Below are positions 7,063 through 14,089 of a DNA stretch of 30,005 nt, one piece after another. Source of the stretch: Clostridium sp. CAG:628. GTDB lineage: Bacteria > Bacillota_I > Bacilli_A > RF39 > UBA660. Numbering within the stretch: position 1 is the stretch's first letter; each line of letters starts with the position of its first letter. The notes under the pieces are model-generated. The model worked only from the letters and a program-made list of their open reading frames with translations, had not been told where the DNA came from and searched no databases. The position numbers and the translations under genes are program-made. The stretch covers positions 1 to 30,005 of the forward strand of contig FR902222.1 in NCBI GenBank assembly GCA_000438415.1. The letters are read 5' to 3'.

Positions 7063-8799
7063 TTAATACCACAACTCACTTAGTTTTAAACTAGTACTTT
7101 CTGGCATAGGACTAGGAAGTTCTAAATTAACTAGAAGTGGTATTTTAAAACCTGTTCCAAAGGCTAAACATGTTCCAGAATTTAATGTTTTAAGTTTCTC
7201 TAAACTTTCCATATCAACATTAGTACTAATATTCTTTACTATTTCAAAATCATTTGGATGGAATATTCTAAATACTATAAAGTTTGAACATTGACTAAGT
7301 GCAGTACTAGAAAGTTCACAAGGTCTTTGTGTAATAAATGTTAATAAAGTACCATATTTCCTTCCTTCTTTTGTAATTCTATCAAATATATTATAACCTA
7401 TTATATTTATATCATTATCATTTTGTACATATCTATGTGCTTCTTCCAAAATAATATTTATTGGAAAAGATCCTCTTTTTTGTAATCTATTAGTATAGTT
7501 AAAGAATAGTTTAGAAAACAACTTAGTTAATACTTTTGCAAATCTATCATCTACATGACTTAAATTAATATCAATTAACTGAACATTTTCTCCCATATCA
7601 GTTTTAAATATATCTTCTACAAAAGATTCTTTAGTCATAAATTTATTTACTTCAAAAATACTCTTATAATCACTGTTTATTATTGTTTGAAGTCTTGTTT
7701 TTAATATATTATTTTTTGAATAACTTTCAGAACTATTAATAGTTCCTTCACTTAAAAGAGCAAACTCTAATGCATAATATAAATCATCTAGAGTATAAGT
7801 ATAATCATAATTAATCATTATATTATCCAAATTTAATCTAGTAAACTTCTTTAAAAATTCAGTTACTAAACTTATTGCATTCAATTTACCATGTTCATCT
7901 ATTAATAAACATTGTTTAAGAGTCCTATCATATCCAGGTTGTCTTATAATTGATTCCAAATTTAAACTTTCAGTATTATAACTAGTTAAAACTGCTATAA
8001 TTTGATCCCTTATTTGACCAGCTGATTTACCAGAAGTTAATATATCCAATAAACATTTTGCAATAATATCATTTTTATATTCAATTACTTTTTCATCTTC
8101 ACTAGTAAAAATATAAACTAATTTAAGTGTTTTTTCTAGTACTGGTAACTGCATAGCATCTGTCACTTGTAAAAGTATTGCTAAGTCATCAACTTCTAAA
8201 AAGTTAGGAGGAATTTTTAACATTAATTCATCTACTTCTTCAATACTAGTTGTATATTTTTTAAAGTTCATGTTAACACTATTCATCTTAGTAAAAGCAT
8301 TCTTATATTCTCCATATGCATCAAATATTACGAAATGACTATTAACTGGTCTTTTTTCAGAGTTAATTATTATGTTTTGAAGTATTCTAGTAACACCACA
8401 TGACTTACCACTTCCAGTATTACCTATAATAGCAGAATGGTTTGCAAAAAAATCATCTATTGGTAAATTAATATTAAAACCTTTATATATACTTGATTCA
8501 CCTAGTACTGGTAAACCCTTACTTTGAGTACCTATAACTAACTCTAGTTCACTTACATTAATTATTCTAGGTACTGTATTAGGTTTTTTTACTACTCCAG
8601 GATAAAACTTATTATTTTTAATTTCACCAACTAAAAGAATATCAATTACTTCATCGGTTATTTTAGTTATTTCACCCATTACTTTTCTATCTTTTTCAGG
8701 AAAAATAACATGACAATTCATTAGTTCACTATGTGTTACTTTACTAAGATTTTCAATTTTACATGAGTTTCCATCAATAGTTAAAATTTTTCCAAACAT
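7063..8799 (-). CDS. HerA-like (DUF87) hexameric ATPase
   Basis: The 578-residue cytosolic protein starts with a small beta-rich region consistent with the HAS barrel of HerA (about 1-90), followed by a FtsK/HerA-type ATPase: Walker A GNTGSGKS (126-133), Walker B INIILEEAHRY (about 450) and an FITQRP sensor-like stretch. HerA proteins form hexameric DNA translocases that act with a NurA nuclease in end resection, or with SIR2, DUF4297 or other effectors in some antiphage systems. No such partner is adjacent here: trpS lies downstream and a tRNA gene on the other strand upstream. The partner, if any, must be elsewhere. Start chosen at the ATG at 8799 with AAAGGGATG upstream. Confidence 0.85.
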   Translation of the reverse strand: MFGKILTIDGNSCKIENLSKVTHSELMNCHVIFPEKDRKVMGEITKITDEVIDILLVGEIKNNKFYPGVVKKPNTVPRIINVSELELVIGTQSKGLPVLGESSIYKGFNINLPIDDFFANHSAIIGNTGSGKSCGVTRILQNIIINSEKRPVNSHFVIFDAYGEYKNAFTKMNSVNMNFKKYTTSIEEVDELMLKIPPNFLEVDDLAILLQVTDAMQLPVLEKTLKLVYIFTSEDEKVIEYKNDIIAKCLLDILTSGKSAGQIRDQIIAVLTSYNTESLNLESIIRQPGYDRTLKQCLLIDEHGKLNAISLVTEFLKKFTRLNLDNIMINYDYTYTLDDLYYALEFALLSEGTINSSESYSKNNILKTRLQTIINSDYKSIFEVNKFMTKESFVEDIFKTDMGENVQLIDINLSHVDDRFAKVLTKLFSKLFFNYTNRLQKRGSFPINIILEEAHRYVQNDNDINIIGYNIFDRITKEGRKYGTLLTFITQRPCELSSTALSQCSNFIVFRIFHPNDFEIVKNISTNVDMESLEKLKTLNSGTCLAFGTGFKIPLLVNLELPSPMPESTSLKLSELWY

Positions 8800-8871
8800 A
8801 TTTTCAACATCCCTTTACTATATAAATATATCATATTTTTTTAATTATTTAAAGCATTTTTTGATTTTTAC

Positions 8872-8901
8872 TTGACTTTATACATTAATATATGATATTA
8901 T
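8872..8901 (+). promoter_or_regulatory. promoter of tRNA-Met
   Basis: TTGACT (8872-8877), an 18-bp spacer and TATTAT (8896-8901) precede the tRNA by 12 bases. Confidence 0.7.
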
Positions 8902-8913
8902 TTTGTTGTTCAT

Positions 8914-8990
8914 GGCGATGTAGCTCAATTGGCTAGAGCGCACGGTTCATACCCGTGAGGTTGAGGGTTCGATCCCCCCCGTCGCTACCA
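8914..8990 (+). tRNA. tRNA-Met (CAT), elongator
   Basis: The 77-nt cloverleaf has a GGCGATG/CGTCGCT acceptor, anticodon stem CACGG/CCGTG with loop TTCATAC, a TTCGATC T-loop and an encoded CCA end. The anticodon stem lacks the three G-C pairs of initiators, and the sequence closely follows the Bacillus elongator tRNA-Met, including the terminal G-U pair. Its last five bases (TACCA) begin a ~130-bp direct repeat. Confidence 0.95.
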
Positions 8991-9117
8991 TGAGGAATTC
9001 TGCTCAAACTTTTATAGTTTCGAGTTTGATAAATAACTAATTCAGAAATGGATTAGTTTTTTTGTTATTAAAAGCTATCCTAGAAGAAAGGATGGTATTA
9101 TGGTAAATATTATTAAA
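8986..9117 (+). repeat. direct repeat, copy 1 (tRNA-Met 3' end to small ORF)
   Basis: This ~132-bp sequence recurs at 12735-12867 at about 90% identity. It comprises TACCA, a bulged hairpin (CTCAAAC/GTTTCGAG), a terminator and the start of a small ORF. The two copies bound a 3.75-kb segment with a broken serine recombinase, which suggests the ends of a decayed element or a segmental duplication. Confidence 0.85.
9035..9063 (+). terminator. terminator of tRNA-Met
   Basis: AACTAATTC and GGATTAGTT form a 9-bp stem (one G-U pair) with a six-base loop, followed by a T run. Confidence 0.85.
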
Positions 9118-9372
9118 GAAGAATTACCTAGTGAAGAATCGTTAAAAAAGAAGTTAGAACTAATATGTGAGTTTTCTAAGGTAGCACCTACTATTATAAA
9201 TGGTAATATTAGAAAAATAGATAAAACTAACTTAACTTATATTGAACCCAATAGAATTATTATTAAAGATAAAACATTTCTAATATTTAATTTTTCTAAC
9301 GAAATATTCATTGAGAATTTATCTAATAAGATAAAATTATCTGAATTAGAAGATTATTTTAAAACTATCTAA
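9100..9372 (+). CDS. small protein of unknown function
   Basis: I do not recognise this 90-residue protein. It is soluble and Lys/Glu/Ile-rich, with a predicted N-terminal helix and a later beta-rich half (NRIIIKDKTFLIFNF). AAAGGATGG precedes the ATG. Its first codons belong to the direct repeat, and a degraded relative follows the second copy at 12851-12992, so the gene was part of the duplicated unit. Confidence 0.6.
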   Translation: MVNIIKEELPSEESLKKKLELICEFSKVAPTIINGNIRKIDKTNLTYIEPNRIIIKDKTFLIFNFSNEIFIENLSNKIKLSELEDYFKTI

Positions 9373-9450
9373 ATACTATTATCAAAATATAAAATTTATA
9401 AATGTTAAATAATAATTTTAGTTGAATTATTCTATTGTGAAATGCAAAAT

Positions 9451-9479
9451 TTGACACCTGAAACATTTTATGCTAGAAT
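9451..9479 (+). promoter_or_regulatory. consensus sigma-A promoter
   Basis: TTGACA (9451-9456), 17 bp, and TAGAAT (9474-9479) with an extended TGC upstream: one of the best sigma-A promoters in the window. It drives the 72-residue ORF at 9507. Confidence 0.85.
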
Positions 9480-9506
9480 AGTAAGCAATTCAAAGGAGGA
9501 TTTTAT

Positions 9507-9725
9507 ATGACTGAAAAAGACTATTTATTATTATTAAAAAAACAAATACAGCCAAAAAGAGTTGTTTGTGGTTTTAATGAAGATGCTTATGGTAGACCTG
9601 TTGTAACAACTGGTATTCCAAAAGAGTACAAAGAAGGACATATAACATATGAAGACCAAAAAACAGTGAGTTACGAAAGCTACGTGAATGAGCAATTTCA
9701 ACAAAGTGCAAAAAGAAGAAGATAA
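9507..9725 (+). CDS. small basic-tailed protein of unknown function
   Basis: A 72-residue ORF with a strong SD (AAAGGAGG), its own near-consensus promoter and its own terminator, so it is very likely expressed. The protein is hydrophilic, lacks membrane segments, and ends in a basic tail (KRRR). No domain is recognised. It sits just upstream of the broken serine recombinase, where small accessory genes of mobile elements are common, but no specific role can be assigned. Confidence 0.65.
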   Translation: MTEKDYLLLLKKQIQPKRVVCGFNEDAYGRPVVTTGIPKEYKEGHITYEDQKTVSYESYVNEQFQQSAKRRR

Positions 9726-9731
9726 TTTTAT

Positions 9732-9782
9732 GAGGTGTCTAAAAGTATAAATGCAAGTTTAACTTTTGACGCCTCTTTTTTT
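9732..9782 (+). terminator. long-stem terminator
   Basis: GAGGTGTC (9732-9739) pairs with GACGCCTC (9768-9775), continued by AAAAGT/ACTTTT, and is followed by seven T residues. It ends the transcript of the 72-residue ORF. Confidence 0.85.
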
Positions 9783-9789
9783 GAGAATA

Positions 9790-9815
9790 GGCTTAACTTT
9801 TTAAAGTTAAAGTGC
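9790..9815. repeat. near-perfect palindrome upstream of the recombinase remnant
   Basis: TTAACTTT-TT-AAAGTTAA (9793-9810) flanked by GGC and GCC. It sits between the upstream terminator and the recombinase start at 9844. It could be an operator or a crossover-type site; the sequence alone does not decide. Confidence 0.5.
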
Positions 9816-9843
9816 CAAACAATTGAAAAGGAGTTGAAGATTT

Positions 9844-10442
9844 ATGAAAGATGAAGAAAGAATATGTGGGTTATATTTAAGAGTATCAACTGAAGATTAA
9901 GCCAAAGAAGGTTTTAGTCTACCAGAACAAAAAGAACGATTAGAGAAACTTTGTAAGTTTAAAGGTTATAAGATATATGATTATTATACTGATGCAGGAA
10001 TAAGTGCTAAAACTGGTAATTATAGACCTGAATTTGATAGATTAATAGATGATGCTAAAAATGGCAAAATAAACACTATTATTGCTTTAAAACTAGATAG
10101 ACTATCAAGAAGTATATATGATTGAAAAAACTTGCGTAAACCTCTGAAAAGTATGAATTTGATTTAGTATGTGTTAATGATGACATTAATACAACAACAG
10201 CTAATGGAAAAATGGTAACTAGAATAATGATGTCAGTTTCACAAAATGAAATAGAAAGAACTTCTGAAAGAACTAAAGTTGGTATGACAGGTGCTATTAA
10301 ACAAGGTCATATTCCAGCAATTTGTCCTATTGGTTTTAAAAGAGTTGATAAAGCAGATATAATTATGAGATATATTGATGATGTTGAGTTAGAAATTAAA
10401 AATGGAAAATTAGTTATAAAACAAATTAATTTTATGGTATAA
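9844..10442 (+). pseudogene. large serine recombinase, inactivated remnant
   Basis: The reading frame starts after GGAG and opens with the resolvase active-site region LYLRVSTED (catalytic serine), then FSLPEQKERL, YTDAGISAKT and IIALKLDRLSRS, all typical of serine integrases of integrative elements. It is broken by TAA at 9898-9900 (codon 19, where Gln is usual), by TGA at 10123-10125 (codon 94, probably once Trp), and by a frameshift near 10126-10143. The second frame continues with NEIERTSERTKVGMTGAIKQG. After CPIGFKRVDK it jumps to a short C-terminal-looking tail, so the central recombinase domain and zinc-ribbon are deleted. It cannot catalyse recombination. Confidence 0.9.
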
Positions 10443-10469
10443 TAGATTACATTAGTTTGGAGGTGCTAT

Positions 10470-10949
10470 ATGTCTAAAATTAGTAATGTATTAACTATGC
10501 TTGAATATTTAAGTTCAGGCAGAAAATATAGCATATCTGAATTATCTGAAAAATTAGAAGTTAGTCCTAGAATGATTCGAGTTTATAAAGATGAAATAGA
10601 AAAAGCAGGCATATACATAGATACAATTAAAGGTCCATATGGTGGATATGTCTTAAATCAAAATATAAATGTTCCAAAAAGATTTATAACACCAAATGCT
10701 GTTAATATTAAAAACAAAGAATTTTATAATATAGTTAATAAAGCAATCAAAGAAAAAAGAAAGTGTTATATAGAATATTATTCTAAAGATAAAAAAGAGA
10801 TTTCTGCAAGAACTATTCATCCTTACGATTTAATATTACTTGGATTAGAATGGGGAGTCGCTGCATATTGTGAGAGAAAAAAAGAGATAAGACATTTTTA
10901 TATAAATCGCATTAAAGAAATAAAATTATTAGAAAATTTTTATAACTGA
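10470..10949 (+). CDS. HTH-WYL-type transcriptional regulator, short
   Basis: The 159-residue protein has an N-terminal winged helix-turn-helix (about 1-60: YLSSGRKYSISELSEKLEVSPRMIRVYKDEIEKAG) and a short WYL-like beta domain at the end (about 95-155: CYIEYYSKDKKEISARTIHPYDL, GLEWGVAAYC, RHFYINRIKEI). Full WYL regulators are usually ~300 residues; this one lacks the middle, so it is either a compact variant or a deletion product. GGAGGTG precedes the ATG, and an extended -10 (TATGGTATAAT, about 10434-10444) overlaps the end of the recombinase remnant. WYL proteins sense ligands and often control defence or mobile-element genes; the SIS and Ham1-like genes downstream are candidate targets. 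Confidence 0.75.
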   Translation: MSKISNVLTMLEYLSSGRKYSISELSEKLEVSPRMIRVYKDEIEKAGIYIDTIKGPYGGYVLNQNINVPKRFITPNAVNIKNKEFYNIVNKAIKEKRKCYIEYYSKDKKEISARTIHPYDLILLGLEWGVAAYCERKKEIRHFYINRIKEIKLLENFYN

Positions 10950-11005
10950 CATATATATTTCCTCTTCTTTTGTTAATATATAATTAGCAAGGGAGAGGTT
11001 TTATA

Positions 11006-12037
11006 ATGATTAAACATACACATACTGAACCTACAGAATTGAATTTTTCTAAACTAGAAGAAAGAATAATGCAGGTTAATGATCCATATTTAGGTAAATA
11101 CAATGATATAAGAGAAATGCTATATGAATTAACTATAGATAATAAACCAACATTAATTATGGCAACTGGAGGTTCTAAAGTAATAGCATATTATTTACAA
11201 CTAATTATTGAAAGATTAGGATTAACTGGAATTATTTGTGAGGTAATTGAGCCAAGAGATTACTTTTATAAAGCAAATAGAGATATGTTTTCTAATTTAA
11301 TTGCCATTTCTGCTAGTGGAAATACTAATGGAATTAGTGAAGCATTATTAGATTTTAGAGGTAATAAGTATTTAATTACTGAAAATAAAAAAGAATCTAA
11401 TTATCAAGTAGTATCTTGGAGTAATGAACTTTATGATAGAGAAAAAAGTTTTATATCATTAGCTACTAGTCTAGGACCAATATCATTACTTCTTGATTCT
11501 ACTACTTCACTAAATTTAGAATTAGGTTCAAACGAAATAAAAAGAATAAATGATAAAATAAAAGAATTATTATCAAGAAGTAAAGAAAAAATAAATAAAT
11601 TAAATATAGATTTTAAAGATACTTCATTAATTCAAATAATGAGTGAATATGAAACAAAAACTTCTGCAAGTGTTCTAGAATCTAATTTAACTGAAGTCGG
11701 ATTAGCACCAGCAGTAATTCATGATAAAGGTTCATATTGTCATGGAAGAAGTAATTTATTATTTCAATACCCAAATAGTAAATTAATTTACTTATCTCAC
11801 GGATTAAAAGAATTAGATAGTTTATTAATCGAATCTATCAATAGTGAATATTCAAATATATCTGTTTTTGATACAAATGATTTAAGTGATAACATTTTTT
11901 GGAAGGAATATTATTTAATTTTACAAATGTATTTCTTATCTAAAAAAATAGCTAAAGATAAGAATATAGATTTAACACAACCAGAATATAATCCAACTTT
12001 GGTAAAGAAATTATATAAATTTAAAGGAGAAATGTAA
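11006..12037 (+). CDS. SIS-domain protein (sugar-phosphate isomerase-like)
   Basis: The 343-residue protein has the double-SIS layout of the GlmS isomerase half and AgaS: a first nucleotide/sugar-phosphate fold with MATGGSKVIAYYLQ (about 52-66) and the SISASGNT-type loop AISASGNTNGISEAL (about 98-113), and a second with a conserved VIHDKGSYCHGR segment (about 235-247) in place of the usual E..HGP motif. SIS domains bind phosphosugars and catalyse aldose-ketose isomerisation or deamination, or regulate. The actual substrate is unknown. GGGAGAGG precedes the ATG. The stop is one base from the start of the Ham1-like gene, whose SD lies in this gene's last codons, so the two are translationally coupled. 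Confidence 0.8.
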   Translation: MIKHTHTEPTELNFSKLEERIMQVNDPYLGKYNDIREMLYELTIDNKPTLIMATGGSKVIAYYLQLIIERLGLTGIICEVIEPRDYFYKANRDMFSNLIAISASGNTNGISEALLDFRGNKYLITENKKESNYQVVSWSNELYDREKSFISLATSLGPISLLLDSTTSLNLELGSNEIKRINDKIKELLSRSKEKINKLNIDFKDTSLIQIMSEYETKTSASVLESNLTEVGLAPAVIHDKGSYCHGRSNLLFQYPNSKLIYLSHGLKELDSLLIESINSEYSNISVFDTNDLSDNIFWKEYYLILQMYFLSKKIAKDKNIDLTQPEYNPTLVKKLYKFKGEM

Positions 12038-12038
12038 T

Positions 12039-12650
12039 ATGGAAAATTTAACTTATATAACTGGTAATTATGGTAAATATGTTTCAGTAAAAGAAAAATT
12101 TGAAAATGCTGGTATTACTATTGATTATTTTAAATGTGATTTAGATGAACCAGATGTTAATGATATTGAATTTATATCTAAAGAAAAAGCAAGGCAAGCA
12201 TACGAAAAATTAGGTAGTCCTGTATTTGTTGCCGACTCAGGTTTCTATATAGAACATTATCCTGATAATCCAGGATATCCAGGTGCCTTTGTAAAAAGAA
12301 GTGGTGTTAGTTCTAATGTGAGCAAACTTTTAGAAACAATGAAAGATGTAACAGATAGAAGTTGCTATTTTCTAGATTGTCTTACTTTCTTTGATGGAAA
12401 TGAATACTATCAATTTTTTGGAATTAGCAGAGGTTCTTTATCAAATGAATTAAGGGGACATGAAAATAAACGAGCAAAATCAAATCTATGGTATGTATTT
12501 GTACCAGATAATTGTATTAAAACACTAGCAGAAATGACTGATGAAGAAAGAAATAATAGACCTGATAATAGAACAAGTGCTACAGATGAATTCATTAAAT
12601 GGTATATATTGAATCGCAAAAATGCAAAAAAATTAACTAAAAAATGTTAA
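12039..12650 (+). CDS. Ham1/RdgB-like non-canonical NTP pyrophosphatase
   Basis: The 203-residue protein has the ITPase-family signatures: the N-terminal substrate motif TGNYGK (usual (S/T)xNxxK, residues 8-13), then FVADSGFYIEHYPDNPGYPGAF (about residues 67-88), matching the conserved DSGL...PGVYSARY-type region, and late basic residues. RdgB-type enzymes cleave dITP, XTP and similar nucleotides to the monophosphate and pyrophosphate. The sequence is divergent from housekeeping RdgB, so a specialised nucleotide is possible. It is coupled to the SIS gene (start 1 base after its stop). Both lie between the ~130-bp direct repeats and so look like cargo of the decayed element. Confidence 0.85.
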   Translation: MENLTYITGNYGKYVSVKEKFENAGITIDYFKCDLDEPDVNDIEFISKEKARQAYEKLGSPVFVADSGFYIEHYPDNPGYPGAFVKRSGVSSNVSKLLETMKDVTDRSCYFLDCLTFFDGNEYYQFFGISRGSLSNELRGHENKRAKSNLWYVFVPDNCIKTLAEMTDEERNNRPDNRTSATDEFIKWYILNRKNAKKLTKKC

Positions 12651-12662
12651 AATAAACGATAT

Positions 12663-12674
12663 CTATGGTAAAAT
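12663..12674 (+). promoter_or_regulatory. extended -10 promoter before structured element A
   Basis: TATGGTAAAAT, an extended -10 of the kind seen before several genes in this window, lies ~7 bases before the 59-bp element at 12681. Confidence 0.5.
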
Positions 12675-12680
12675 GTATTT

Positions 12681-12739
12681 AGTGATTAGTTGTTTATCAA
12701 CTATTCCTAAGGTATCGGAAATACTATTTGTCCGTACCA
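12681..12739 (+). repeat. 59-bp structured element, copy A
   Basis: It recurs at 13957-14015 with about five differences and the same length. It contains a perfect hairpin TAGTTG-TTTAT-CAACTA (12687-12703) and a second stem in which GGTA(t)CGGA pairs with TCCGTACC. Each copy ends in GTACCA and is followed by an intrinsic terminator, which suggests a short RNA, although no function is recognised. The segment AACTATTCCTAAGGTA resembles the conserved 23S rRNA region around the I-CeuI site. Confidence 0.7.
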
Positions 12740-12867
12740 TGAGGAATTCTGCTCGAACTTTTATAGTTTCGAGTTTGATAAATAACTAATTCAGAAATGG
12801 ATTAGTTTTTTTGTATTTTACAAAAGCTATCCGAAGGAAAGAATGGTATTAAGGTAAATATTATTAA
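12735..12867 (+). repeat. direct repeat, copy 2
   Basis: Second copy of the ~130-bp sequence at 8986-9117. It starts at TACCA, here fused to element A instead of tRNA-Met, and carries the same hairpin-terminator and ORF start, the latter with ATG changed to AAG. The hairpin stem differs at one position and stays paired by shifting the bulge. Confidence 0.85.
12784..12812 (+). terminator. terminator, second copy
   Basis: Same AACTAATTC/GGATTAGTT stem and T run as the tRNA-Met terminator; it would end transcription from element A. Confidence 0.8.
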
Positions 12868-12992
12868 TGAAATTAAAAAATTATATCAAAATGATTTCGA
12901 TACTTCATCATATTATAGTAATACAAAATTTAATATATTTATTTAGAGATCAAGAAATCATATTGACTAAAAATAAATGGAATAAAAATTAG
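12851..12992 (+). pseudogene. degraded relative of the 90-residue ORF
   Basis: The frame begins AAG-GTAAAT (VNII) where the intact copy has ATG-GTAAAT. After ~30 codons it meets TAG and can be followed only in another frame (FRDQEIILTKNKWNKN). The first codons match the gene at 9100; the rest is weakly similar at best. Confidence 0.5.
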
Positions 12993-12993
12993 A

Positions 12994-13119
12994 ATGAAAG
13001 AACCTCGTGCATATTTTATTAAATATGTTGCTCCAATAATAAAAAATTATTTAAATTGTTCTACTTGTGATGATTTAGAATGTATTAAAATACAAAAAAG
13101 TCTCTTAAATCAAAATTAA
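12994..13119 (+). CDS. possible 41-residue ORF with CxxC
   Basis: MKEPRAYFIKYVAPI followed by a cysteine cluster (CSTCDDLEC). There is no clear SD and its 3' end lies inside the terminator at 13094-13128, so it may be the tail of a decayed gene rather than a functional one. Confidence 0.3.
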   Translation: MKEPRAYFIKYVAPIIKNYLNCSTCDDLECIKIQKSLLNQN

Positions 13120-13128
13120 GAGGCTTTT
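13094..13128. terminator. bidirectional terminator
   Basis: AGTCTCTTAA and TTAAGAGGCT form a 10-bp stem (one G-U) with a run of T on one side and A on the other, so it can stop transcripts from either direction. Confidence 0.8.
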
Positions 13129-13132
13129 CATT

Positions 13133-13198
13133 TTAGTATAAACGAATAACGTAGCTAATAAAAGTTGCGTCTCCAGGACTCATATAACCCTTGGTCAT
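13133..13198 (-). CDS. possible 21-residue peptide in a short transcript
   Basis: An ATG at 13198 opens a 21-codon ORF (MTKGYMSPGD..., ending VIRLY), with -10-like TGCTACAAT at 13218-13210 and the bidirectional terminator shortly after the stop. The base composition is less AT-rich than the surroundings. There is no SD, and the leader would be only a few bases. The same DNA forms three consecutive small hairpins, so it may instead encode a structured RNA. Confidence 0.35.
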   Translation of the reverse strand: MTKGYMSPGDATFISYVIRLY

Positions 13199-13286
13199 TG
13201 AGTAATTAAATTGTAGCACAAATTATAAAGTCAATCCATACTACATTATATAGTATTCCCGTTATTAATTATGTATAATAACATTA

Positions 13287-13835
13287 TTATTTTGTTTTAA
13301 CTTTAGCAGAATTAATTATTTTTAAGCTTTCAGCAATTTGAGGTTCTAACTCTTTTATTTCATCAAGTGAATAGTATTCTTTATCAGTATGTCCTTCAAC
13401 ATAATCACTTACTTCAGTAAGACAAACTTGATAATTATTTTCTATTATATATTTATAATACTCTTCATTATATGTTGTACTTATACCATCAGAATAAACA
13501 ATCATATTTTCATTTAGCAAATCATATAACTCAACATGACATCCTAAACCACCTAAAATATTTTTTTTATAAAATATGTATTCACTTACTTCATATGTTT
13601 CTTTATTGAAAAGTAAATATACATTTGCACTATTATACAATTTTACTGCTTCACCATTTTGCATTACATATTTATAATAATCATCTACATTTGAATATTC
13701 AGAAGAAATAGTAACATGTTTAGGGACTCCATTTTCATCTTTATTACTAGTACAACCAGCAGTTCCAAGCATTACACTAGCTAATCCTAATGCTAATAAT
13801 CTTTTCTTAATTTCTATTAATTTGTTTTTGTCCAT
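13287..13835 (-). CDS. predicted lipoprotein of unknown function
   Basis: The 182-residue protein starts with a basic, hydrophobic signal peptide and a lipobox-like LGTAGC, with the lipidated cysteine at about residue 28, so it should be anchored to the outer face of the membrane. The mature part is hydrophilic and Tyr/Asn/Glu-rich (SSEYSNVDDYYKYVMQ, TTYNEEYYKYIIE), with two further cysteines. I do not recognise a domain. The two YYKY(V/I)(M/I) segments, about 75 residues apart, hint at an internal repeat. GGGAGG precedes the ATG; it is monocistronic. Confidence 0.7.
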   Translation of the reverse strand: MDKNKLIEIKKRLLALGLASVMLGTAGCTSNKDENGVPKHVTISSEYSNVDDYYKYVMQNGEAVKLYNSANVYLLFNKETYEVSEYIFYKKNILGGLGCHVELYDLLNENMIVYSDGISTTYNEEYYKYIIENNYQVCLTEVSDYVEGHTDKEYYSLDEIKELEPQIAESLKIINSAKVKTK

Positions 13836-13869
13836 ATATATCCTCCCAAAAAAGCAAAAGTCAAGATAT

Positions 13870-13897
13870 ATTATAGCAAAATTAATTTAAAAATCAA
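13870..13897 (-). promoter_or_regulatory. promoter of the lipoprotein gene
   Basis: On the minus strand TTGATT (13897-13892), a 16-bp spacer and TATAAT (13875-13870) with TGC just before it. Confidence 0.75.
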
Positions 13898-13956
13898 CTT
13901 TTTCCCCTAAATTTATAAGTTAATCTTTATTAATTTAAAAATTATTTTATTATTAT

Positions 13957-14015
13957 AGCGACTAGTTGTTTATCAACTATTCCTAAGGTTTCGGATATAC
14001 TATTTGTCCGTACCA
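13957..14015 (+). repeat. 59-bp structured element, copy B
   Basis: Same element as 12681-12739: the TAGTTG/CAACTA hairpin (13963-13979) is unchanged and the CGGA/TCCG stem is kept. It ends in GTACCA and is followed by a different terminator (14024-14048). Confidence 0.7.
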
Positions 14016-14023
14016 GAAAGAAT

Positions 14024-14048
14024 GTTACTCACTTAATTGTGAGTTTTT
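14024..14048 (+). terminator. terminator after element B
   Basis: ACTCAC-TTAATT-GTGAGT followed by seven T residues. Confidence 0.8.
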
Positions 14049-14089
14049 TTATGGAATTTTTTACAATATTGTTTTATAATATTGATGTG

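Noticed and set aside
7063..8799. HerA-based antiphage system (HerA with SIR2 or DUF4297)
   Set aside because: No effector gene is next to the ATPase; the neighbours are trpS and a tRNA.
9844..10442. In-frame TGA and TAA in the recombinase as evidence for stop recoding (TGA as Trp)
   Set aside because: Several intact genes end in TGA (spoVAC, spoVAD, spoIIAA, WYL gene), intact genes use TGG for Trp, and this frame also has a TAA, a frameshift and a deletion, so decay explains it.
13957..14015. Elements A and B as tRNA genes (CCA end)
   Set aside because: They are too short (59 nt), have no T-loop or acceptor pairing, and the anticodon-like loop lacks the usual features.
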